From assembly GCF_018327685.1 (NCBI RefSeq), contig NZ_BNEL01000001.1:3782001-3846000 (forward strand): a DNA stretch of 64,000 bases, given 5' to 3'. This document shows positions 27,104 to 35,334 of the stretch, piece by piece; position 1 is the first letter of the stretch; each line of letters begins with the position of its first letter. This DNA comes from Streptomyces sp. TS71-3 (GTDB lineage: Bacteria > Actinomycetota > Actinomycetes > Streptomycetales > Streptomycetaceae). Below the pieces are notes generated by a model, which saw nothing but the letters and a program-made list of their open reading frames with translations, searched no databases and was not told the DNA's origin. A program made the position numbers and the translations under genes.

Positions 27104-27694
27104 ATGAGTACCGCTGCCGTCTCCTCCCGTCCCGGTGTCCTCGCCGACCTGCTGCCCGCGCAGTCCACGGCACGCGCGCGTGTGCGCGACGCCGCCCTCG
27201 TCATCGGCGGTGCCGCGCTCACCGGCGCGGCCGCCCAGCTCGCGGTGCCGGTGCCCGGCTCCCCGGTGCCGGTGACCGGCCAGACCTTCGCCGCCCTGCT
27301 GGTCGGTACGGCCCTCGGCACGGGCCGCGGCTTCCTCTCGCTCGCCCTGTACGCGCTCGCCGGCGTGGCGGGGATGCCCTGGTTCGCGCAGGGCGGCTCG
27401 GGCGCGGGCGGTGCCTCGTTCGGCTACGTGCTCGGCCTGCTGCTCGCGGCCACCGTGACCGGGGCGCTGGCGCGTCGCGGCGGCGACCGCTCCGTGCTGC
27501 GCACGGCGGGCACGATGGTGGTCGGCTCCGCGCTCGTCTACGCGGTCGGCGTCCCGTACCTGGCCGCCGTCACGGGCATGTCCGCCGCCCAGGCGATAGC
27601 GGCGGGCCTCACCCCGTTCCTCATCGGAGACGCGCTGAAGGCCGCCCTGGCCATGGGCGTCCTGCCCACGGCCTGGCGCTTCCTCAAGCGCTGA
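27104..27694 (+). CDS. bioY: biotin transporter substrate-binding subunit
   Basis: A 196-residue membrane protein with six predicted helices. The BioY pattern is clear: VPVPGSPVPVTGQTFAALLVGTALGTGRGFLSLALYALAGVAGMPWFA, then GGASFGYVLGLLLAA and FLIGDALKAALA. BioY is the S-component that binds biotin and works alone or with an ECF energizing module (EcfA/EcfT); no such genes are adjacent. ATG 27104 has GGAG upstream. The 10-bp repeats in its leader are candidates for regulation. Confidence 0.95.
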   Translation: MSTAAVSSRPGVLADLLPAQSTARARVRDAALVIGGAALTGAAAQLAVPVPGSPVPVTGQTFAALLVGTALGTGRGFLSLALYALAGVAGMPWFAQGGSGAGGASFGYVLGLLLAATVTGALARRGGDRSVLRTAGTMVVGSALVYAVGVPYLAAVTGMSAAQAIAAGLTPFLIGDALKAALAMGVLPTAWRFLKR

Positions 27695-27770
27695 TCCGCG
27701 GCGCCCAAGGCCCCAGCACCAGACGCCGCAGGCTGATCCACGAAGATCCACCGGACACGGCCTCGGGGCA

Positions 27771-29147
27771 TCAGCCTCCGGCGCCCGTCAATCCGTACCC
27801 CCTCCGGAACAGACCCGCGGGGTCGTACCGCTCCTTCAGCGCGGCCAGGCGGGCAGCCGTCCCCGGCTCGTAGAGCCCCTCCGGGCGGTCGCCCCCGCCG
27901 AACGAGAAGTTCAGCGCGCGCCCGATCGTCCAGGGGGCGAGCAGGCCGAGCGCCTTCTCGGCGTGGGCGCGGGCGCCCTGCCGGCCGGTGGCGTCCAGCA
28001 CGGACAGCAGCCGCACGAGGAACCGCCCCGCGCGGTGCGGCACCGCGTTCGGCACCGGCGGTGGCGCGGCCAGCGCACCCCCCAGGTGGTTGATCTGGAG
28101 GACGCTCATCATGGGCGCGCCGGGGCCGGTCAGCCCGAGCAGCTCGCCGGCCGCCCCCGCGTCGAGCGCGCTGAGCACCGCGCTGTCCCCGTAGTAGGCG
28201 TGCGGCGAGTCGGGGTCGTCGTGGATGGTGCGGCTCTGCGCGTACGGCATCTCCCGCAGCGAGTCCGACAGCACGGGACCGAGCGCCCGCAGCGGCGCCA
28301 CCAGCCGCTCGCCCTCGTCCGCGGAACCCGGGTACGCGATCCGCACCGAGAGCACGTACCGCCCCCGCAGCCCCTCCGGCAGTGCCGGCAGGTCCGGGTA
28401 GGGCACCGCGGCGAGCGACGACGTCAGCCCGTCCGGCAGGTTCCGCGTCCACTCCGCGTAGCCGAGCAGCACGTCCCCGGGGTCGACGGCGCCCCCGCCC
28501 GAGGCGTCCCCGCAGTCGAACGCCAGCGAGCCGCCGTACAGCCGTGCCACGGGCACCAGCGCGGTCTGAAGCTCCGTCACCACGCCGAAGTCCGCCCCGC
28601 CGCCGAGCAGCGCCCAGAACAGCTCCGGGTCGCTCTGGAGCGTGACGTGCCGCGGCCGCCCGTCGGCGGTCACCACGTCCAGGCTCCGCACGTGGTCCGC
28701 GGCGTGGCCGAAGGCGCGGCCGAGGATGCCGAGGCCCCCGCCGAGCGTGTAGGAGACGGCGCCGACGCCGGGCGACGAGCCGTTCAGCGGGGCGAGGCCG
28801 TGCGCCGCGGCGGCCGCGACGACCTGCCCCGAACGCGCGCCGGCCGCGATCCGCGCGGTGCGGGACACCGGGTCGACGGTCACCGCGTCCATCCGCCGAG
28901 TGGTGATCAGCAGCCGGCCCTCGGCGGCGCCGGGCATCCCGTGCCCCGTCGCCTGGACGTCGACCGGCATGCCCCGCTCGGCCGCGTAGGCCACGGCCGC
29001 CGTGACGTCGCCGGCCGAGGCCGCCGCGCAGACCAGCGCGGGCCGCTGCGCGAACCCCGTCTGGAAGCCGGCCGTCTCCGATGCGTATCCGTCGTCTCCG
29101 GGCCGCAGGACGAGGCGGCCGGGGGCGGCGAGGGACTGCGAGCTCAC
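27771..29147 (-). CDS. FAD-binding (BBE/VAO-type) oxidoreductase
   Basis: A 458-residue flavoprotein from GTG 29147 with AGGAGG 5 nt upstream. The N-terminal PCMH domain reads RPALVCAAASAGDVTAAVAYA, VDVQATGHGMPG, RIAAGARSGQVVAAAAAHGLAPLNGSS and SYTLGGGLGILGRAFG. The His of ATGHG is at the place where covalent FAD attaches in this family; a second cysteine attachment site is not evident. The C-terminus has a berberine-bridge-like RYDPAGLFRRGYGL. Such enzymes oxidise alcohols or amines with O2. A perfect inverted repeat about 95 bp upstream is a likely operator. It is convergent with bioY. Confidence 0.88.
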   Translation of the reverse strand: MSSQSLAAPGRLVLRPGDDGYASETAGFQTGFAQRPALVCAAASAGDVTAAVAYAAERGMPVDVQATGHGMPGAAEGRLLITTRRMDAVTVDPVSRTARIAAGARSGQVVAAAAAHGLAPLNGSSPGVGAVSYTLGGGLGILGRAFGHAADHVRSLDVVTADGRPRHVTLQSDPELFWALLGGGADFGVVTELQTALVPVARLYGGSLAFDCGDASGGGAVDPGDVLLGYAEWTRNLPDGLTSSLAAVPYPDLPALPEGLRGRYVLSVRIAYPGSADEGERLVAPLRALGPVLSDSLREMPYAQSRTIHDDPDSPHAYYGDSAVLSALDAGAAGELLGLTGPGAPMMSVLQINHLGGALAAPPPVPNAVPHRAGRFLVRLLSVLDATGRQGARAHAEKALGLLAPWTIGRALNFSFGGGDRPEGLYEPGTAARLAALKERYDPAGLFRRGYGLTGAGG

Positions 29148-29241
29148 AAGAGCCTCCTGGGTGCGGTGCTGCGGATGCCGTCGTGCGGCGCCGCAGGGGT
29201 GCGGCGGTCCCCTGCGGACCGCACCCGGAGGCTCGCGCTCT

Positions 29242-29264
29242 AACCTGACACCTTCCGTCAGGTT
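29242..29264. promoter_or_regulatory. inverted repeat: operator and/or terminator
   Basis: AACCTGAC, 7-nt spacer, GTCAGGTT, a perfect 8-bp palindrome overlapping the stop codon of the upstream permease. On the minus strand it is followed by TTAGAG, a possible -10 for the oxidoreductase. The arrangement resembles a TetR-type operator but could also fold as the permease terminator. Confidence 0.55.
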
Positions 29265-30742
29265 TTCTCGGAGGTCTCGGTGGCGGGCGCCTCGCCCGCC
29301 GCCCGGGGCGTCCCCGCCTGCTTCCGCCGCCACTGGAGGACCAGCGCCGCGGCCACCACGACCACCGCGGCCAGCAGCGACGCCAGCACCTGGTCGCGTC
29401 CCGCGTCGTCGGTGAGCATGTAGCCCAGCACGAAGACGATCATCGCGATGGTCGCCCAGGTGAGGTACGGGAACAGCCACATCCGCACGACGAGCCGCTC
29501 CGGCGCCTCCCGCAGCACGATCCCGCGCATCCGCAGCTGCGTGCAGCAGATCACCAGCCAGACGAAGAGGGCGACCGCTCCGGAGGAGTTCAGCAGGAAC
29601 GCGAAGACCGTGTCGGGCCACCGGTAGTTGAAGAACACCGCCAGGAAGCCGAAGACCACGGAGCCGAGGATCGCCGCCCGCGGCACGCCCCGGCCGCTGG
29701 TCCTGGCGAACGACCGGGGCGCGTCGCCCCGCCTGCCGAGCGAGAACGCCATCCTGGACGCCGTGTAGAGGCCGGAGTTCAGGCAGGACAGCACGGCGGT
29801 GAGCACGATGACGTTCATGACCTCGCCGGCGTGCGCGATGCCGACCGAGTCCAGGGCGGCCACGTAGGAGCCGTCCTTGGTGATGGACGGCGCGTTCCAC
29901 GGCAGCAGGAGCAGCACGACGAGGATGGAGCCCAGGTAGAACACCGAGATCCGCCAGATCACGCTGTTGGTGGCCTTCGTCACGGCGCGCTGCGGGTTCG
30001 CCGACTCGCCGGCCGCCAGGGTGACGATCTCGCTGCCCATGAAGGAGAAGACGACCGTCAGCACGCCGGTGAGGATCGACCCGGGGCCCTTCGGCAGGAA
30101 GCCGCCGGAGTCCGTGAGGTGGCCGAAGCCCGCGGCGGGGTTGTCCGAGCCGGGCAGCGCGCCGAACGCGGCGAGCACCCCGACCACGATGAACAGCCCG
30201 ATCGCGACCACCTTGATCCCGGCGAACCAGAACTCGAACTCGCCGTACGAGCCGACCGAGGCCAGGTTCGACCCGGTGAGCAGCAGCATGACGATCAGCG
30301 CCCAGGCCCACTGGGGGACGGCGGGCACCCAGCCGTTCAGGATCACGGCGCCCGCGGTGGCCTCCACCGCCAGCACCACCACCCAGAAGAACCAGTACAG
30401 CCAGCCGATGGAGAAGCCCGCCCAGCGCCCGAGCGCCCGGTCGGCGTACTCCGAGAACGAGCCAGAGGACGGCCGGGCCGCCGCCATCTCCCCGAGCATC
30501 CGCATCACGAGCACGACCAGCGCGCCGACCAGCGCGTACGACAGCAGGATGGCGGGCCCCGTGGCGGCGATGCCGGCACTGGACCCCACAAACAGGCCGG
30601 CGCCGATCACCCCCCCGATGGCGATCATCGAAAGGTGGCGGTTCTTGAGCCCCGCCCGGAGGGCGTCGCCGCCCTCGCCGCCGGGTGCTCCGGGCTCCCC
30701 GGGGCCGGGGTCTGCCTGCGCGGGGGATCGCCGCGAGATCAT
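29258..30742 (-). CDS. amino-acid permease (APC superfamily)
   Basis: A 494-residue, roughly 12-helix transporter. ATG 30742 has AAGGA upstream. It has the same family signature as the permease at 24933: GLKNRHLSMIAIGGVIGAGLFVG, GEMAAARPSSGSFSEYADRALG, and the loop GSYGEFEFWFAGIKVVAI. It lacks the long N-terminal extension and the loop insert of its paralogue, so it shows the normal length. It probably imports GABA, aromatic or related amino acids by proton symport; the substrate is inferred from family only. It may be co-transcribed with the oxidoreductase (110-bp gap). Confidence 0.9.
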   Translation of the reverse strand: MISRRSPAQADPGPGEPGAPGGEGGDALRAGLKNRHLSMIAIGGVIGAGLFVGSSAGIAATGPAILLSYALVGALVVLVMRMLGEMAAARPSSGSFSEYADRALGRWAGFSIGWLYWFFWVVVLAVEATAGAVILNGWVPAVPQWAWALIVMLLLTGSNLASVGSYGEFEFWFAGIKVVAIGLFIVVGVLAAFGALPGSDNPAAGFGHLTDSGGFLPKGPGSILTGVLTVVFSFMGSEIVTLAAGESANPQRAVTKATNSVIWRISVFYLGSILVVLLLLPWNAPSITKDGSYVAALDSVGIAHAGEVMNVIVLTAVLSCLNSGLYTASRMAFSLGRRGDAPRSFARTSGRGVPRAAILGSVVFGFLAVFFNYRWPDTVFAFLLNSSGAVALFVWLVICCTQLRMRGIVLREAPERLVVRMWLFPYLTWATIAMIVFVLGYMLTDDAGRDQVLASLLAAVVVVAAALVLQWRRKQAGTPRAAGEAPATETSEKT

Positions 30743-30920
30743 GGGGGGATCCTTCAGGTCATCGGTTCAGAAGCCCACGCATTCAAGCTCACCGTCATAC
30801 CGTACGGAAGACCCGACTCCTGATCGTTGTACGGCGGGCCTGCCGTTTTCGTGGCGCGGCTCCGGGGCACGACGCACGCGCGCGTATCACCCTGGGACGC
30901 CGGTGGCGGATGTTCCGTGA

Positions 30921-30926
30921 CACACT
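30921..30926 (+). promoter_or_regulatory. -10-like hexamer, leaderless start of rpiB
   Basis: CACACT ends 7 nt before ATG 30933 and there is no ribosome site in GACACACTCTGCGC. Confidence 0.35.
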
Positions 30927-30932
30927 CTGCGC

Positions 30933-31421
30933 ATGCGTGTATACGTCGGCTCCGACCATGCCGGATACGAACTGAAGGGCCACCTCGTGCAGTGGCTCAA
31001 GGCCCAGGGGCACGAGCCCGTCGACTGCGGCCCGCACGTCTACGACGCCTCCGACGACTACCCTCCGTTCTGCCTGCGCGCCGCCGAGGGTGCGGCCGGC
31101 GACCCCGGGTCGCTGGGCATCGTGATCGGCGGCTCCGGCAACGGCGAGCAGATCGCCGCGAACAAGGTGAAGGGGGTCCGCGCGGCCCTCGCGTGGAACG
31201 AGCAGACGGCGGCGCTCGGCCGCGAGCACAACGACGCCAACGTCGTGGCGATCGGCTCCCGCATGCACGGCACGGACGAGGCCCTGAAGTTCGTCGAGAT
31301 CTTCCTGAACACCCCGTACTCGGGCGACGAGCGGCACGCCCGCCGCATCGCCATGCTCGCGGCGTACGAGGACACGGGCGAGCTGCCGCCCATCCCGGCG
31401 CACCACCCGCAGCAGCCGTAG
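30933..31421 (+). CDS. rpiB: ribose-5-phosphate isomerase B
   Basis: A 162-residue enzyme of the LacAB/RpiB family that interconverts ribose 5-phosphate and ribulose 5-phosphate. It has the N-terminal VGSDHAGYELK and the anion-hole/catalytic GGSGNGEQIAANKVKGVRAAL. The Glu in GNGEQ is the base used by the mycobacterial subtype in place of cysteine. HNDANVVAIGSRM completes the site. ATG 30933 seems leaderless. The DNA glycosylase follows after 69 bp in the same direction. Confidence 0.95.
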   Translation: MRVYVGSDHAGYELKGHLVQWLKAQGHEPVDCGPHVYDASDDYPPFCLRAAEGAAGDPGSLGIVIGGSGNGEQIAANKVKGVRAALAWNEQTAALGREHNDANVVAIGSRMHGTDEALKFVEIFLNTPYSGDERHARRIAMLAAYEDTGELPPIPAHHPQQP

Positions 31422-31490
31422 CGCCCGGCTGGGCGCGGCGGCCCGGCGCCAGGGGCGCACCCCACACACCGCAGACGAAGGAGGCCGGTC

Positions 31491-32312
31491 GTGCCCGAGG
31501 GGCACACGATCCACCGGCTGGCGGCCGAACACCGCGGGCGCTTCCAGGACAGGACCGTCGCGGTGAGCAGTCCCCAGGGGAAGTTCTCCGACGCGGCCGC
31601 CCTGCTCGACGGCACCGTGCTGACCGGCGCCGAGGCGCACGGCAAGCACCTCTTCCTGGGGTTCGGAGCGGCCGGGTGGGTCCACGTCCACCTGGGCCTG
31701 TTCGGCAAGTACGGCTTCGGGACGCCCCCCGCGCCGCCGCCCGCCGACACGGTGCGGCTCAGGCTGGCGGGCCGGGACGCCTACGCGGACCTGCGCGGAC
31801 CGACGACGTGCGCGCTGATCGCGGACGGCGAGAAGGACGCGGTGCACGAGCGCCTCGGCCCCGACCCGCTGCGCACCCAGGACGTCGAGGGGGACGGCGC
31901 CGAGCGCGCCCACCGCAGGATCTCCCGCAGCCGCACCAGCATCGCGGCGCTGCTGCTGGACCAGAAGGTGATCGCGGGCGTCGGCAACGTCTACCGCGCG
32001 GAGGTCCTCTTCCGCCACGGCATCGACCCCTACCGCGCCGGACGGGACATCACCCGCACCGAGTGGGACGCGATATGGGCCGACCTGGTCGACCTGATGC
32101 GCGACGGCGTGCGCACCAACCGCATCGACACCGTCCGCCCCGCACACACCCCGGAGGCCATGGGCCGCCCGCCCCGCGTCGACGACCACGGCGGCGAGGT
32201 GTACGTGTACCGCAGGGCCAACCAGCCCTGTCACCTCTGCGGCGGCGAGATCCGCACCGCCGATCTCGCCGCCCGCAACCTCTTCTGGTGCCCCACCTGC
32301 CAGCCCCACTGA
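31491..32312 (+). CDS. nei: Fpg/Nei-family DNA glycosylase (endonuclease VIII type)
   Basis: A 273-residue base-excision enzyme from GTG 31491 with GGAGG upstream. The N-terminus PEGHTIHR supplies the catalytic proline (P2, after Met removal) and E3. The helix-two-turn-helix is LDQKVIAGVGNVYRAEVLFR. The C-terminal zinc finger CHLCGG...WCPTC has all four cysteines. The family removes oxidised pyrimidines and nicks at the abasic site. PEGHT is typical of Nei rather than MutM. It is probably co-transcribed with rpiB. Confidence 0.92.
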   Translation: MPEGHTIHRLAAEHRGRFQDRTVAVSSPQGKFSDAAALLDGTVLTGAEAHGKHLFLGFGAAGWVHVHLGLFGKYGFGTPPAPPPADTVRLRLAGRDAYADLRGPTTCALIADGEKDAVHERLGPDPLRTQDVEGDGAERAHRRISRSRTSIAALLLDQKVIAGVGNVYRAEVLFRHGIDPYRAGRDITRTEWDAIWADLVDLMRDGVRTNRIDTVRPAHTPEAMGRPPRVDDHGGEVYVYRRANQPCHLCGGEIRTADLAARNLFWCPTCQPH

Positions 32313-32325
32313 GCCCAACGACACG

Positions 32326-32468
32326 GACGGCGCGCAGCGCCGCGTATGGGGGCGCGGGGAACGGCGCGAGCAACCATTCACTGGCGGTGGGTCGCGACGA
32401 GTGCGCAGGGGGCTGGGCGCGGCGTGACGGCGCGCAGCGCCGCGTGTAGGGGCGCGGGGAACTGCGCA
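32326..32468 (+). repeat. 100-bp-spaced direct repeat carrying the dispersed element
   Basis: Two copies of GACGGCGCGCAGCGCCGCGT, a self-complementary GGCGCGCAGCGCC hairpin, start at 32326 and 32426, exactly 100 bp apart. Each is followed by a copy of the dispersed element (32349-32368 and 32449-32468). The composite unit was duplicated whole. Confidence 0.8.
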
Positions 32469-32517
32469 AACACCCGCACCTGCACCCGCCCCCCACCCCC
32501 CGGCCGCAAACCGCCAC

Positions 32518-33756
32518 TCAGAACCCGTGCGGCAACCACGCCGCAACATCCCACCCGAACGCGGCGGAAGCCTCCCCCACCGCCCCGGAACGCAGTTCCC
32601 GAACCCACCCGGCCCCCGCCATCACCGCAAGGCTCCGCCCGCCCAGGAACGCCGCCCCCAGCTCCCGCACGGAAAGCGAGAGATCCGCCGCGTCCCGGGT
32701 CCGCTCGCACACGGCCGCCTTCCCGGGATCGGCGGTCAGCCGCCAACGCCCCTCGTTCCACGGGCAGAACGCGTCGGACACGTCCAGGACGACATCCACG
32801 GCGGTGCGGTACGTGCGCGCCTGGAGCGCCCCCGCGACGTCCACCAGGCGTGCGTGCAGCCCGTCGCGCACCCGCATCCCGCACCGCCGGATGTCGCTCA
32901 CCAGGTGGAGTACGGGGTCGTCCACGGGCCTGTTGTGCGCCTTCACCGTCGACGTCAGGTCGATCGACGCCAGGAAGCGCCACAGCGCGGCGTACCCGGC
33001 CGGGTCGAGCGCTTCCACGTCCCGGAGGTGGACGGTGCCCCGCGGCCCGCGGGCGTCCCACTCCGACTTGTTGTGGTAGCGGGCGTACCCCACGACCTCG
33101 CCGTCCCGCTCGGCCAGCACGCACTGCAGCGGTGACGCCCCCTGCCGCTCGCTCACCGGGTCCAGCAGGGGGAGCCGGGCCCAGCCGGAGCCCGTCCCCC
33201 GCGCCAGGAACCCCGGCCGGCGGCTCACCACCCGCGCGTACACGGCCTCGCACGCCGCGACGGCGTCGGCGGGCCGGGCGAACCGCAGCCGCACGTCGTC
33301 GGTGCCCGGGGGACCGCTCACCTCCACCCGGCCGGTGTCGATCTCCAGGCTCCCCTGAAGGGTGCCGATGCCGTACCCGAACCGGCCGTAGATGGCCGGC
33401 TCCGACGCCGTCAGCACGGACAGCGACTCGCCGCGGGCACGGACGTCGTCGAGCTGCCGGCGCATCAGCGCCGTGAGCAGCCCCCGCCGCCGGTGCGTGG
33501 CCGCCACGCTCACCATCGTGACGCCCGCGGCCGGCACCACCGCGCCGCCCGGCACCGAGATCCGGAACGAGAAGGCCCCCGCCGTGCCGACCCACTCGCC
33601 GCCGTCGCGGATGCCCAGGGAGCGGTCGCACTCGGTGAGGTCGTTCCACAGCGCGCGCTCCTCCGCGGCCTCCCCCGACCCTCCGAACGCCCGCTCCAGC
33701 GACGCGTACCAGGCGTCCCAGTCGGCCGGGTCGAGTACTCGCACATCTGTCGTCAT
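32518..33756 (-). CDS. Eis-like N-acetyltransferase
   Basis: A 412-residue protein from ATG 33756. The N-terminal GNAT domain has the acetyl-CoA loop VSVAATHRRRGLLTALMRRQL and LTASEPAIYGRFGYG. The middle GNAT-like domain and C-terminal sterol-carrier-like domain follow the Eis plan. The chain ends in phenylalanine (WLPHGF), as in mycobacterial Eis where the C-terminal carboxylate acts in catalysis. Eis acetylates aminoglycosides and other amines. The N-terminal tyrosine used as acid in Eis (in AIYGRFGYG) is present. It is convergent with nei, with no clear regulator beside it. Confidence 0.88.
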   Translation of the reverse strand: MTTDVRVLDPADWDAWYASLERAFGGSGEAAEERALWNDLTECDRSLGIRDGGEWVGTAGAFSFRISVPGGAVVPAAGVTMVSVAATHRRRGLLTALMRRQLDDVRARGESLSVLTASEPAIYGRFGYGIGTLQGSLEIDTGRVEVSGPPGTDDVRLRFARPADAVAACEAVYARVVSRRPGFLARGTGSGWARLPLLDPVSERQGASPLQCVLAERDGEVVGYARYHNKSEWDARGPRGTVHLRDVEALDPAGYAALWRFLASIDLTSTVKAHNRPVDDPVLHLVSDIRRCGMRVRDGLHARLVDVAGALQARTYRTAVDVVLDVSDAFCPWNEGRWRLTADPGKAAVCERTRDAADLSLSVRELGAAFLGGRSLAVMAGAGWVRELRSGAVGEASAAFGWDVAAWLPHGF

Positions 33757-33942
33757 GGGGGCATCCCTACCAGGCGGCCCGAACGGGAGCGAGGGATTTG
33801 TGTCCCGGCAGCCGGCCGGACGCCGGGCGGCGGGCGCCCCGGGCCCGTCGCGCGACCGACCGGAGGGTTGCGGGCGCCCGTCGGACAGGAGTCCACCGGG
33901 GGACAACCGGAACCTCCCGTGCGAAGAGTGGGCATCGCTGGA

Positions 33943-33948
33943 TAGGGT
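33943..33948 (+). promoter_or_regulatory. -10-like hexamer of the phosphatase gene
   Basis: TAGGGT ends 11 nt before ATG 33959. The predicted start point near 33955 leaves a leader of only a few bases. Confidence 0.4.
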
Positions 33949-33958
33949 CCAACGAGCG

Positions 33959-35110
33959 ATGGCGACACGACGTGCGGCAGCGGACACGTTCTCCGCCCGG
34001 ATGAAGAGGCAACTCCACCGGGTGCGCATCGGCCTGCGCAAATCCGGGGTCGACTACTTCAGAGGCGACGGCTCGGACTGGATCGCGCTCGCCGGCCTGC
34101 TGCTGACCGTGCCGCTGATCGCCGGCGGCACGGTGGTGAACAGCGTCTGGATCTCGCCCGCCCTCCTGGTGCTGCCCATCGTCGCGGGCGGGCTGCTGCT
34201 GCGGCCCGCGAGCCTGCTGGGGCTGTACGCGGGGGCGGCCACCGCCCTCATCGTGGAGTCCATAGCCCTCGGCCCGTACACCCAGGGTCCGTCCCGGGTG
34301 ACGCCGGGCGTGGTGCTCGCGGTCGCCGCATGCGGGTTCTTCGGGCTGCTCATCGCGCAGTTCCGCAGCCGTGTGGGCGTGCCCTGGCGGCGCGGCGGCA
34401 CCATGCTCTTCGACCTCAGGGAACGCATCCGGGTGCAGAGCAAGCTGCCGGCGCTGCCGCCGGACTGGCACCGCGAGATGGCGCTGCGGCCGGCCGGCGG
34501 GCAGTCGTTCTCCGGTGACTTCGTGGTGGCGGCGCGCACGAACGGCGGGCGCACCCTGGAGGTCGTCCTCACGGATGTCTCCGGCAAGGGCATGGACGCG
34601 GGCTCCCGCGCGCTGCTGCTCTCCGGCGCCTTCGGCGGCCTGCTCGGCTCGCTGCCCCCGCACGCGTTCCTGCCCGCCGCCAACGGCTACCTGATCCGGC
34701 AGGACTGGGACGAGGGCTTCGCGACCTCCATCCACCTGGTGCTCGACCTGGAGTCGGGCGACTACGAGCTCTTCTCCGCAGGCCATCCGCCTGGGCTCCA
34801 GCTCAGCGCCGGCAGCGGCCGGTGGGAGGAGAAGGCCGCCGAGGGTCCCCTGCTGGGCGTGTACGACGGGGCGCAGTTCGACCCGATCAAGGGCACGCTG
34901 CGCCCCGGCGACGTTCTCATGCTGTTCACGGACGGTCTGGTGGAGACCTCGGACCGTGACCTCACCGAGGGCCTGGACCGCCTGACCGGTGAGGCCGACC
35001 GCTATGTGGCGGGGGGCTTCCACGGCGCGGCCTGGCACCTCATCGAGGCGGTCGCGAAGGACGTCAACGACGACCGCGCGCTGCTGCTGATCTGCCGGGA
35101 GACCGGCTAG
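33959..35110 (+). CDS. membrane-bound SpoIIE/PP2C-type phosphatase
   Basis: A 383-residue protein from ATG 33959. The N-terminal part has about four membrane helices (residues 40-135: IALAGLLLTVPLIAGG, ALLVLPIVAGGLLL, LGLYAGAATALIVESIAL, VVLAVAACGFFGLLIAQF). The cytosolic SpoIIE domain has SGDFVVAART, LTDVSGKGMDAGSRA, SAGHPPGLQL, LMLFTDGLVE and VNDDRALLL; its Asp residues bind Mn/Mg. These enzymes typically dephosphorylate anti-sigma-factor antagonists. The target is unknown and no kinase or STAS partner is next to it. The last codons and stop form the first unit of a tandem repeat. Confidence 0.9.
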   Translation: MATRRAAADTFSARMKRQLHRVRIGLRKSGVDYFRGDGSDWIALAGLLLTVPLIAGGTVVNSVWISPALLVLPIVAGGLLLRPASLLGLYAGAATALIVESIALGPYTQGPSRVTPGVVLAVAACGFFGLLIAQFRSRVGVPWRRGGTMLFDLRERIRVQSKLPALPPDWHREMALRPAGGQSFSGDFVVAARTNGGRTLEVVLTDVSGKGMDAGSRALLLSGAFGGLLGSLPPHAFLPAANGYLIRQDWDEGFATSIHLVLDLESGDYELFSAGHPPGLQLSAGSGRWEEKAAEGPLLGVYDGAQFDPIKGTLRPGDVLMLFTDGLVETSDRDLTEGLDRLTGEADRYVAGGFHGAAWHLIEAVAKDVNDDRALLLICRETG

Positions 35111-35208
35111 CCGCGGGTGGCCCGGGAGACCCGCCGGCCGCGTGCCGCCGACCGGGAGACCGGCTGGCCACGCGCCGCCTGCCGGGAGATCGGCCGGCCG
35201 CGGATCGG
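35095..35208. repeat. 27-30-bp tandem repeat starting inside the phosphatase 3' end
   Basis: Units beginning CCGGGAGA start at 35095, 35122, 35152 and 35182 (steps 27, 30, 30). The first contains the last codons and the TAG stop of the phosphatase; the rest lie downstream. Confidence 0.75.
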
Positions 35209-35245
35209 CCCGCGCGCCAGGCATACCGCCCGCGCGACAGGCAAA

Positions 35246-35278
35246 GGGCCCGGGCCCGCGTAGGCGGGCTCCGGGCCC
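35246..35278. terminator. hairpin terminator between convergent genes
   Basis: GGGCCCGGGCCCGC and GCGGGCTCCGGGCCC pair over 14 bp with a single bulged T around a 4-nt loop. It lies between the phosphatase and the acyltransferase. Confidence 0.75.
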
Positions 35279-35334
35279 CGCAACCGCCAGGTCGTGACCG
35301 TCATAACCATCAGGCCATGACGGTCGCCATCAGG

